Source: an uncultured Bacteroidota bacterium (GTDB lineage: Bacteria > Bacteroidota > Bacteroidia > Chitinophagales > Chitinophagaceae). From it: a stretch of DNA of 33,672 bases. The stretch lies in NCBI GenBank assembly GCA_903835005.1, contig CAILLK010000002.1, positions 1-33,672 of the forward strand, in the 5' to 3' direction. The translations under genes were made by a program, and so were the position numbers. Under the pieces are notes generated by a model, which was given only the letters and a program-made list of their open reading frames with translations, did not search any database and had not been told where the DNA came from. Of this stretch, positions 26,401-32,408 are shown one piece after another (within the stretch, counting starts at the first letter, position 1; the number at the start of each line of letters is the position of its first letter).

Positions 26401-28639
26401 ACGTTGTTGGTAATGGGTTAACAGTTATTGTTACAGAATTGGCCATAGGCCCGGTACATGTTGTTGAAACATTATATCCCGTTATTGTATATGTTCCTGT
26501 GGTCTGCAATCCAAAATCCAGTGACGCACTTGTTCCTGATATTGGCGAACCAACTGGTGTTACCCCGTTGAACAACTGGTAGTTAACTCCTATCTGCGAT
26601 GAATTAAGATAAATGTGTACTCCTGCTCCACCCGTGCAATATGCGCCACCGCCGGAAGTTGATACAGTATATGGTGTTGGTAAAGGATTGATTGATACAG
26701 TTGCCGATCCGAGCATATTGGTTGAGCAAGGTGTGCCGTTGGCTGCAATAACTGTGTAAATTCCTGCTGTTGTTGTATAACTGGAAGGAAAATTAAATGC
26801 AAAACCTGCAGCTGTTATTGACGGTAATATGGGTGTTGTACCATTAAATAAGGTATAAGCTACCCCTGAACCCGAACCGCTCACCCCTACTGTTACTGAT
26901 CCGCCGGGGCAGGTTGATCCACCACCTGTTACAGAAAATAAGGTTGGGGGTGGAGTAATAGCAACAGAGGTAGTAGCTGCGCAACCCGATGTAGCAACGT
27001 AATAAGATATGGTGGTAGTACCTGTTGATACACTCGTAACCAACCCAAGGCTGCTGACTGTTGCTACAGAAGTATTGGTACTGCTCCATACCCCGCCTGG
27101 CGTCGCATCTGTAAGTGATGTGGTATATCCGTTACATACACTTGTAATGCCGGTAATTGCGGTCAGTGGATTCACTGTCATCGGGAATGACACTGCACAT
27201 CCTGCAGGCAGTGTATAGGTGATTATTGCCGTTCCTGCCGACCCTCCGGTTACCACACCCGTGGTTGAACCGACTGATGCTGTTGCTGAAGCGCTGCTTG
27301 ACCAGGCACCGCCAGATGGGGTACCGGTTAATGTAGTAGTCAGTGTTCCGCAAATAACGCTGGTGCCTGTAATGGGTCCGGGGTTTGCATTAACAGTAAC
27401 TGTCTGGGTTGCTGGTGAGCAACCTGTAGATAAAGTATAACTGATAACTGCAGTTCCTGCTGTCACCCCTGTTACCACGCCGCCACTGCTTACTGTAGCT
27501 ACCGCTGGATTTGAAGTAGTCCATGTTCCTGTGCCGCCGTCTGCAAGGGTTGTTGTGAAACCGGCGCATACACTTGGTGTACCGGTGATGATACCTGGTA
27601 AGGGAAGAACAGTAACTGTTGCAGTTGCGTTCGTGCCGCCGCAAGGTGATGCCAATAAATAAGTAATGGTACTTGTACCCGGCGTAAGGGCTGTAAATAC
27701 CCCGGTTGCTGCATTTATTGTGCCCACTGCTGTATTACTGCTGGTCCAGGTTCCACCGCTTCCACCTGTAGGGTTGGTTAAACTAAGACTAGATCCCGGA
27801 CAAACGTTACCTGCGCCAACTATCGCGCCTGGTGCTGTACACAATACAGTAATATATACATAACCAGCTCCACTCCGGTAATTCGATGTAGTAGTAGCAC
27901 CAGAAACACCTGTACCTAAAAGCCAGGATGAGCCACCGCCTCCACCGCCGTAACAGCCTGCGCCGCCGCCATAAAAGCCGCCGCCGCCACCACCTGCGTA
28001 GTTGGTTCCACCAGCTGCATTACCTCCCTGCCCTGCCGACCCGGCCGGTGCTCCGCAATAAGTTCCGCCCGCACCGCCGGCTGTTGGTGTGCCAGGTGCG
28101 CCACCATATACAGTGGTGGGGCCTGCTGTACTACCTTCGTAACCTGCGCTACCTGTAGTACCTCCGCCATAACCACCTATTTCTCCTGAATTTCCGTAAT
28201 TGAAACCACCACCGCCGCCGCCGGCGGCTACCAACAATTCATTGGCTGCGAGAAATGTACCCGAAACCTTACGGATATCACTCATACCCCCGCCGGCGCC
28301 ACCATAACCCCAGCCATTGCCTCCGCCGTTATAACCTCCGGCTTTTGAACCGCTGCTGCTTGTACTGTTTGTCCCTGCTCCGCCTACATACACATATAAT
28401 ATCTGCCCCCCGCTAACGGCAAGCGTTGCTTGAACACGGCCACCCTTTCCACCCAGAGCGCCGCTTGAGTATGTAGAGCCTCCCTGGGCACCGGCCATAT
28501 CAACAGACACTGAAGTAACTCCCGCAGCTACCGTATAAGTATACGCTCCGGAAGAAGTAAAGGACGTCGTTTGCGCAATTGCGCCGCCTGTAAGGCAGAT
28601 CAGACTGCTAATAATCAGTAAAGAATAGATTTTTTTCAT
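20495..28639 (-). CDS. Giant T9SS-type repeat adhesin with ALK-like glycine-rich head
   Basis: A 2714-residue secreted protein. The signal peptide ends at GGAIA, then Q. Residues ~24-277 are a glycine-rich head with the ordered features of the ALK/LTK-type family (PF12810): MAGAQGG, LYVYVGGAG, a GGGMSDIR-type segment, ELLVAAGGGGGG, repeated Gly blocks and GGGGGSSWLLG. Four BIG2-like units (~278-575), 20 stalk repeats (~576-2360), three Ig-like domains (~2361-2632) and a T9SS type A sorting domain (LIPNPNNGVFTLKG, GMYILNL, FHMVIEQ at the end) follow. The first BIG2 unit shares SPCGGTNA with the 3756-11942 gene. The stalk is the most divergent of the four: several middle repeats match the other genes only after a shift of two positions. 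It is divergent from the sulfotransferase genes across a 590-bp spacer. Surface adhesin role is inferred. Confidence 0.95.
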   Translation of the reverse strand: MKKIYSLLIISSLICLTGGAIAQTTSFTSSGAYTYTVAAGVTSVSVDMAGAQGGSTYSSGALGGKGGRVQATLAVSGGQILYVYVGGAGTNSTSSSGSKAGGYNGGGNGWGYGGAGGGMSDIRKVSGTFLAANELLVAAGGGGGGFNYGNSGEIGGYGGGTTGSAGYEGSTAGPTTVYGGAPGTPTAGGAGGTYCGAPAGSAGQGGNAAGGTNYAGGGGGGFYGGGAGCYGGGGGGSSWLLGTGVSGATTTSNYRSGAGYVYITVLCTAPGAIVGAGNVCPGSSLSLTNPTGGSGGTWTSSNTAVGTINAATGVFTALTPGTSTITYLLASPCGGTNATATVTVLPLPGIITGTPSVCAGFTTTLADGGTGTWTTSNPAVATVSSGGVVTGVTAGTAVISYTLSTGCSPATQTVTVNANPGPITGTSVICGTLTTTLTGTPSGGAWSSSASATASVGSTTGVVTGGSAGTAIITYTLPAGCAVSFPMTVNPLTAITGITSVCNGYTTSLTDATPGGVWSSTNTSVATVSSLGLVTSVSTGTTTISYYVATSGCAATTSVAITPPPTLFSVTGGGSTCPGGSVTVGVSGSGSGVAYTLFNGTTPILPSITAAGFAFNFPSSYTTTAGIYTVIAANGTPCSTNMLGSATVSINPLPTPYTVSTSGGGAYCTGGAGVHIYLNSSQIGVNYQLFNGVTPVGSPISGTSASLDFGLQTTGTYTITGYNVSTTCTGPMANSVTITVNPLPTTYTISPSTGGYCAGTTTGSALTLSGSQTGVNYQLLIGGLPVGTPIGGTGGPITLGTVLTAGTYSVQATNTATGCTALMLGTSVITVYPLPTVYNVTGGGTICSGGAGADVQLNGSQTGVNYQLFRGGTALGTMAGTGSLLDFGLQTTAGSYTVVATNASTTGSCTNNMAFSANVFLNPTPASFTVTASATGYCAGGTGVHILLSGSVTGTTYTLYDGATIVSSLSGTGSSLDFGLQTAAGTYTVIATVLSTGCTLTMSGNPTISINPLPVAYTVVVAGGGIYCAGGAGQVIGLSGSQPTVSYQLFRGGVAVGSPVSGTGSAISFPAQTVAGTYTVVGTNVGTLCTNNMTGSAAIIINPAPTVYNVTGGGGYCAGGTGNHIGLTGSDLGINYQLMNGGSSVGAPVAGSGGPIDFGSLTVAGTYTVVATNSATGCTGAMSGSATITINPLPPVNNLLPTGSANFCSGGTGIVVGLNGSVTGINYNLYNGSTISGAAVAGTGSPITFAAATASGIYTVVATNAVTGCMSTMTGSLNITALPLPTPYNVTGGGGYCAGGTGVHVGLSNSQSGKKYQLFNTSGPVTGALRNGNGFAIDFGLQTVAGTYTVVATDSVTACTNSMTGSVTITINPLPTLYAIGGGGNYCSGTTGPHVTLSNSQTGILYQLYVSGVPTGAPVSGTGSPLDFGSQTTSGTYSIIATNTTTGCTSIMTGTTTIGISPLPTPFTVTGGGNYCPGGSGSLVGLSNSVAGTVYQLFRGSSSVGTAAAGSGAPISFGLQTTTGTYTVVATNLATGCSVSMTGSVTVGIASLPVVYNVTGTSNYCPGGSGSNVGLSGSAIGVTYQLFKGGVAVGSPFTGTGSALNFGLWTSGTYTVVATTTATTCTNNMNGSAVIGISPLPTSHTVTGGGNYCVGGTGVHVGLNGSDAGTWYQLYDGTTPAGTAMAGTGLPLDFGLQTGSGTYTVFANSTSTSCSGGMSGSVVIGTNPLPSTFAVTGGGNYCMGGAGSNISLSGSATGITYQLFLGSTSMGSSVAGTGSSISFGNQTAAGTYTVVASNSATTCSSNMTGSATVMINPLPFAYTVTGGGNYCSGTGGVHVMLSGSTVGTTYQLFAGGTPVGGAMSGTGLGLDFGSQTISGVYTVVGTNPVTGCTGTMSGSVNISVNPLPTAYTLSSTGSSYCAGGAGIDIVLSGSDINTNYQLYNGTTPVGGSVAGTSAAIDFGFHTGTGTYTVVAVNTSTTCTSNMSGSVVVTIGALPTAYTITGGGNYCSGGSGVHIGLSGSNVGVTYQLYQGATATGGSVTGTGASLDFGLITAAGTYTITGTNTGTGCTGNMAGTVTITITALPTAYNVTGGGNYCSGGSGVHAGLSGSASGITYQLFRSGVATGTAVPGTGFPIDFGLQTINGSYTVVATSSSTGCSNNMTGSVTVYAEPLPASFTVIGGGNYCPGGTGEHVGISGSTTGITYQLFNGGVSSGSPHAGTGSSLDFGLQTAPGVYTVVAYNGTTSCSANMAGSVTIGINPLPNVYAVDGGGNYCAGGSGVHIGLTGSDAGISYQAWGTSGPVGSPVIGTGAPLDLGAETAAGTYTVVASNSATTCSDNMSGNAEVVVIMTVTPTVSINSSGGDTVCSGILTDFTAVTVNGGTTPVYTWTINGVITGVGNGYNYIPVNGDLVSVTLTSNAQCATPATVTSEMSITVNTELTPAVTIAANPGVEVCRGTSVTFTSSETGGGNAPTYSWIKNGSNVGSTSTYTYVPSNGDAIYCIMTSNYHCRTANTGTSNQLNMIVDNPSTPVVNVSANPSGHVNVGEPVTFTATASSAGPAPTYQWFVNGVAIPGATFPVYTGSGFNTGDSVCCEVTSSGGCPGIIGRSCTSVILAGVGVQPVVFSGGDIRLIPNPNNGVFTLKGSLGTTNDEEMTVEVMDVIGQVIYSGKIIVHNGDLNEKIQLNNPANGMYILNLRSGSDYKVFHMVIEQ
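21580..26955 (-). repeat. Stalk array of 20 repeats (gene 4)
   Basis: Twenty units run from LFSVTGGGSTCPGG (near 26955) to EVVVIMTVT (near 21580). All 20 keep the two-cysteine pattern. Repeats 15 and 16 match those of the other two complete genes by position (HVMLSGS in 15, GSSYCAGG in 16). Repeats 6, 8 and 9 look most like repeats 4, 6 and 7 of the gene at 3756-11942. Confidence 0.92.
27836..28570 (-). other. Glycine-rich head-coding region
   Basis: This segment encodes the glycine-rich head of the 20495-28639 protein. GCC/CCG runs (for example around 27956-27990 and 28205-28225) encode poly-Gly blocks, interspersed with aromatic and hydrophobic residues. That arrangement suggests a folded glycine-rich domain rather than simple low complexity. 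Confidence 0.75.
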
Positions 28640-29229
28640 AAAAATAAAAACTTTAAAAAAAATACAAAAAGGGTTAATGAAAACAACTTAATAAATACAC
28701 TTGCAATTTGAAAGTTTCCAAGGTGAATATTGAACCAAAGCAGATGGATAAACCATACACTTCTGTGCACTACCAAAAATTTAGCTTTTTATAAAGACTG
28801 CCAAGTTATATAATTTCCCGCATAAAAAAATTTTTCTACAACTTTTTTACACAAACCGGTAAAAAACCTGAACCAACCATGGAAAAACCAATTTAAAGAT
28901 TCATCTTTTTACAATAACATACGCCAGAATCTCAATTACCAAGATTAATCACTGACAATTTCATGCTCACTCATCTTATATCATAATAAAATTACACCCG
29001 ACCAATAAAAGTAATGGTAATAAGTGAAAATGCGTAGAAATAATTTACTAACATAAAGTTAATGCAAAAATATTACAATAAACATCACACAATTTATATC
29101 AAACCTTTTGAAGCGGTTCTTTGGTACATTGAAAATAACTTACCAGTTCTGGGGTTTAAAATTCCTACTTTTGTACATTTTATCACTTGTATTATCCATG
29201 CACAAATCTATTCATTATTCCTTTATAAA
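28640..29229. other. AT-rich divergent intergenic spacer
   Basis: This 590-bp stretch lies between the divergent adhesin gene (minus) and the first sulfotransferase gene (plus), so it should hold promoters for both. A plus-strand -7-like element lies at 29166-29173. I found no clear minus-strand element for the adhesin. The in-frame extension of the plus-strand ORF from 29062 is judged non-coding (see the gene at 29230). No other gene is visible. Confidence 0.6.
29164..29176 (+). promoter_or_regulatory. Putative -7 promoter element of the first sulfotransferase gene
   Basis: CCTACTTTTGTAC contains TACTTTTG, which fits the Bacteroidota -7 consensus TAnnTTTG, and lies 54 nt before the chosen ATG. 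The second sulfotransferase gene has the near-identical CCTACATTTGCAC 48 nt before its ATG. No convincing -33 TTG is seen at normal spacing. Confidence 0.4.
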
Positions 29230-30708
29230 ATGCTTAGAACGCTAACCATTATCAGTTTACTTTTTCTTATACCTCAAAGACTCCTGTCTCAGATATTACC
29301 AAAAGAAGGAAATATTTTGAATTACCGGCTGATCGGATTTTCCTTTCCTGCCGCTAAACCAACTGTTAATTATACTATTGAGATTGCTTCAGGACATCTC
29401 ATTGATGAATCATCATTCCGAAAAAATATCATTAAATCATTTAGTTGCAAAACAAATAAAGTTATTCTTGAGGTTCCTAATTTTGGCGCACAATATACCT
29501 GGCGCACAATTTATACATCCGGCAACTCAACAACAAAAAACGCATTGCATCATTTCAGTACCGGATCTATACCTGAAGTTGATACCAGCAATATAAGACT
29601 AAGAATTACTGATACGGCTTTAAATTATAAAGACGCATATGTTCTGCTCGATGGCAGTAAGGTGATGTATGACATGAAAGGAAACCCCGTATGGTACCTG
29701 CCTGCAATTGATAATAAAACAGTTATGCCCCGCGACCTTAAAGTAACTGTAGCGGGCACGATTACTTTTGTAGAGGCCGATGCTTATGAAATAAATTATG
29801 ATGGGAAGGTATTGTGGAAAGCGCCTGATTTCAACCATATAAGCGGGCAGCCTAAAGAGTCCTGGCATCACGAGTTTACCAGGCTCACCAATGGCAACTA
29901 TATGATTTATGCCAATGAATTTTTATTCTGCAATATGCAGCCCGACAGCACAATGCAGATCGATTATACGAACAAGGCTGCTGAACCAAAATCGGTATTT
30001 GGCGTATTGGCCGAATTTGACGCTTCCGGGAAAATATTATGGCAATGGAAATCTTCCGGATATTTTGATAAATCTGACCTGAAATATTACAAATCGCCCG
30101 ACAATAAACAGGTAGTCGACATACTGCATGAAAATTCATTCATTTTCGATGAGCAAAACAAACTGATCTATATAAGTGCGAAAAACCTGAACAGGATCAT
30201 CAAAATAAAATATCCCGAAGGAACAATATTGAATAGTTATGGCGAAAATTTTTATGGGGGTAATACCAGTTTAGATAATCATTTGTTTTGCGGTCAGCAC
30301 AGCATCAGGCGGTCGCAGGATGGCAATCTCTATCTGTTCAACAACAATGGTTGCCATTTTGATAATAATCCCACCGTTATTGAATTTCAGGAACCAAACG
30401 AACCGGGCGGAACACTAAAAAAAATCTGGGAATACGAATGTAAAAGTGAAGGGCCAGCACATAAAGGTTTGCCATCCGGTGGCAATGTTATTGAGTTGCC
30501 CGACAAATCGATATTTGTCTATTCGCCAGGCGCTGAAAGCACTCTGTTTATTGTAAATAAAAAGAAGGAGATCCTGTGGCGTGCTGTTTCAGAAAAATAC
30601 AACGAAGACGATAAAAAATGGTACCCATTACCTAACTACAGGGCTAGTATCATATTTAACAGGAAAGATCTGGAAAAACTGGTTTGGAACTCCTCAAAAA
30701 AACGATGA
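29230..30708 (+). CDS. Secreted arylsulfate sulfotransferase-like beta-propeller protein (paralogue A)
   Basis: A 492-residue protein of the arylsulfotransferase (ASST) family, which moves sulfate between phenolic compounds without PAPS through a histidine intermediate. I chose the ATG at 29230, not the upstream in-frame one at 29062. It gives a clean signal peptide (MLRTLTIISLLFLIPQRLLS, then Q21) and lines up without gaps to residue 21 of the neighbouring paralogue. Residues ~25-125 form a beta-sandwich-like N-terminal domain (NYRLIGFSFP, TWRTIYTSG, LHHFSTG). Residues ~135 to the end show propeller-type repeats (GNPVWYLP, DGKVLWKAP, GKILWQWKSS, KKEILWRA). Likely active-site histidines are H213/H214 (WHHEF), H300 (HENS) and H357 (GQHS). 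By remembered comparison with E. coli AssT, its Arg374 position appears to be Lys318. The sulfate donor and acceptor are unknown. Probably periplasmic or surface. Confidence 0.82.
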   Translation: MLRTLTIISLLFLIPQRLLSQILPKEGNILNYRLIGFSFPAAKPTVNYTIEIASGHLIDESSFRKNIIKSFSCKTNKVILEVPNFGAQYTWRTIYTSGNSTTKNALHHFSTGSIPEVDTSNIRLRITDTALNYKDAYVLLDGSKVMYDMKGNPVWYLPAIDNKTVMPRDLKVTVAGTITFVEADAYEINYDGKVLWKAPDFNHISGQPKESWHHEFTRLTNGNYMIYANEFLFCNMQPDSTMQIDYTNKAAEPKSVFGVLAEFDASGKILWQWKSSGYFDKSDLKYYKSPDNKQVVDILHENSFIFDEQNKLIYISAKNLNRIIKIKYPEGTILNSYGENFYGGNTSLDNHLFCGQHSIRRSQDGNLYLFNNNGCHFDNNPTVIEFQEPNEPGGTLKKIWEYECKSEGPAHKGLPSGGNVIELPDKSIFVYSPGAESTLFIVNKKKEILWRAVSEKYNEDDKKWYPLPNYRASIIFNRKDLEKLVWNSSKKR

Positions 30709-30744
30709 TTTGTATGATCTGAATTAACTATTATGGCCACATCT

Positions 30745-30806
30745 TATCTTTGTAGAATTTATTCTGCAAATAAAATAAAAACAGAATAATTGGCCTACAT
30801 TTGCAC
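30745..30806 (+). promoter_or_regulatory. Putative promoter elements of the second sulfotransferase gene
   Basis: Two TAnnTTTG matches lie in the 145-bp spacer: TATCTTTG at 30745-30752 and TACATTTG at 30796-30803, the latter inside CCTACATTTGCAC, shared with the first paralogue. The second would give a leader of about 45 nt. Neither has a clear -33 TTG. This suggests the second gene can be transcribed on its own. Confidence 0.4.
30759..30789. repeat. Inverted repeat between the two sulfotransferase genes
   Basis: TTATTCTG (30759-30766) and CAGAATAA (30782-30789) are perfect 8-bp arms with a 15-nt loop. It sits just upstream of the -7-like element at 30796-30803. It could be an operator or a weak hairpin at the end of the upstream transcript; there is no T tract. 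Confidence 0.4.
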
Positions 30807-30853
30807 GGAATAAATTTGGTTACATACCAATAAGATACCCAATTATTTACTTC

Positions 30854-32359
30854 ATGCAAAGGAATTTATGCATTATTTTCCCCTTTCTTATTATCCCGTT
30901 AATCCTTTCTGCTCAGATATGGCCTTCAAATGGCTCCATACTTAATTACAGGCTTATTGGCTTTGCATTTCCGGCAAATCAACTATCAGGCAGTTGCTTA
31001 CTTGAGGTAGCAAAGGGCAGTTATAACTCAGATGTTGAATTCAATAAAAACATAATCAAAAAAAAATCGTGTAAAACCAACCGGCTTATTCTCGAGGTAC
31101 CTTCTTTTGGAGCCGAATATACCTGGCGAACAGTTTGTGCATCCGGTAAAGCAGCTGCTGCAAAAAGCGAGCTGCATCACTTCAGTACCGGTACTATCCC
31201 GGAATTGGATTCCAACACCACCCGGCTAAGAATATTAAAACATGCTTCCAAATCTAAAAAAGACGCTTTTGTAATTATTGAAGCCAGCAAGGTAATGTAT
31301 GATATGGAGGGGCACCCTGTTTGGTACCTGCCTGATACAGTGGGAAATCCACGTGCGCTGAACGATTTACGTGTTTCGCCTCAAGGCACTCTTACCTATC
31401 TTGAAAAAGGCAATGCCTGCGAGATAAATTATAATGGCAATTTGCTTTGGCAAGCTCCCAATACCGGGGAAGTAAGCGGCGATACCCTTGAACATTACCA
31501 CCACGAATTTACCCGGTTGTCCAATGGCCATTATATGGTTTTGGGTAACCAGTTTGCTGATTGCAAAATAGAACTGGCAACGGATGGCACTTCCCGCATT
31601 TCTATCCTTAGCAGCCGGAAACATGAAATTAATGAATCGGTTTTAGAGCGTCAGCCATTCGGTACGCTCATTGAATATGATGAACACGGCAAAGTGGTTT
31701 GGTCATGGAAAACATCAGATTATTTTGCTGGGTCTGACCTTGTCAACTACAGGACACCAGGTGGCGCTAAGATTATTGATGTTCATGCCAATGCATTCTT
31801 TTTTGATGAAAAGGAAAAAACCATCTATATAAGTTACAAGCGCATAAGCCGCATTCTGAAAATAAAATACCCCGAAGGCACAACATTAAATAGTTATGGT
31901 GAAATCTACAAAGCCGGAGTTCCTGAGACAGGTAATAGTTTGTTCTGCGACCAGCATAGCATGGGGCGGTCGCACGATGGCCATTTACTTTTGTTTAATG
32001 ATAACGGTTGCCATGTGGGAACTACTCCGAGGATTGAAAAATTTACAGAACCACCCCCCGGTAACAATAACCTCTCAATCGCATGGGAATATAAATGCAC
32101 TGTTGAAAATGACAAACCTATAACATTTACTACCGGCGGCAATCTTATCGAACTCTCTGATGGTTCTATTTTTGCCTGTATGGGCAGCAACTACAGTAAA
32201 ACATTTATTGTTGATACAAACAAAAACGTTTTGTGGAGCGCTTTGCCGGAGCAGTGGGATGCAGACGAAAAAAAGTGGAAACCGGTACTTCTTTACCGTG
32301 CCTGTCTGATCGAAAACAGCAAAGATCTGGAACGCCTGATATGGCATACCCGAAATTAA
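30854..32359 (+). CDS. Secreted arylsulfate sulfotransferase-like beta-propeller protein (paralogue B)
   Basis: A 501-residue paralogue of the preceding gene, 145 bp downstream on the same strand. The signal peptide is MQRNLCIIFPFLIIPLILSA, then Q21. The N-terminal domain shares NYRLIGFAFP, LILEVPSFGAEYTWRT and HHFSTGTIPE with its neighbour. The propeller keeps the candidate catalytic histidines H216/H217 (YHHEF), H311 (HANA) and H368 (DQHS). Lys329 occupies the position I align to E. coli AssT Arg374, as in the neighbour. Cysteines C365 (LFCDQHS) and C386 (NDNGCH) are also conserved between the two. The pair probably arose by tandem duplication; donor and acceptor preferences may differ. The stop lies only 49 bp from the convergent cytochrome gene and I see no strong terminator between them. 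Confidence 0.82.
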   Translation: MQRNLCIIFPFLIIPLILSAQIWPSNGSILNYRLIGFAFPANQLSGSCLLEVAKGSYNSDVEFNKNIIKKKSCKTNRLILEVPSFGAEYTWRTVCASGKAAAAKSELHHFSTGTIPELDSNTTRLRILKHASKSKKDAFVIIEASKVMYDMEGHPVWYLPDTVGNPRALNDLRVSPQGTLTYLEKGNACEINYNGNLLWQAPNTGEVSGDTLEHYHHEFTRLSNGHYMVLGNQFADCKIELATDGTSRISILSSRKHEINESVLERQPFGTLIEYDEHGKVVWSWKTSDYFAGSDLVNYRTPGGAKIIDVHANAFFFDEKEKTIYISYKRISRILKIKYPEGTTLNSYGEIYKAGVPETGNSLFCDQHSMGRSHDGHLLLFNDNGCHVGTTPRIEKFTEPPPGNNNLSIAWEYKCTVENDKPITFTTGGNLIELSDGSIFACMGSNYSKTFIVDTNKNVLWSALPEQWDADEKKWKPVLLYRACLIENSKDLERLIWHTRN

Positions 32360-32408
32360 GAGCCTTCATCCCCCTTTAGGAAGATTAACAAAATGGGCAG
32401 TACGGCAA

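Noticed and set aside
29062..29229. N-terminal extension of the first sulfotransferase
   Set aside because: It would place 56 atypical residues before a good signal peptide and is absent from the paralogue.
32360..32408. Bidirectional terminator between the convergent sulfotransferase and cytochrome genes
   Set aside because: Only a weak CTTC/GAAG pairing is visible in these 49 bp, with no T tract; not enough to call.
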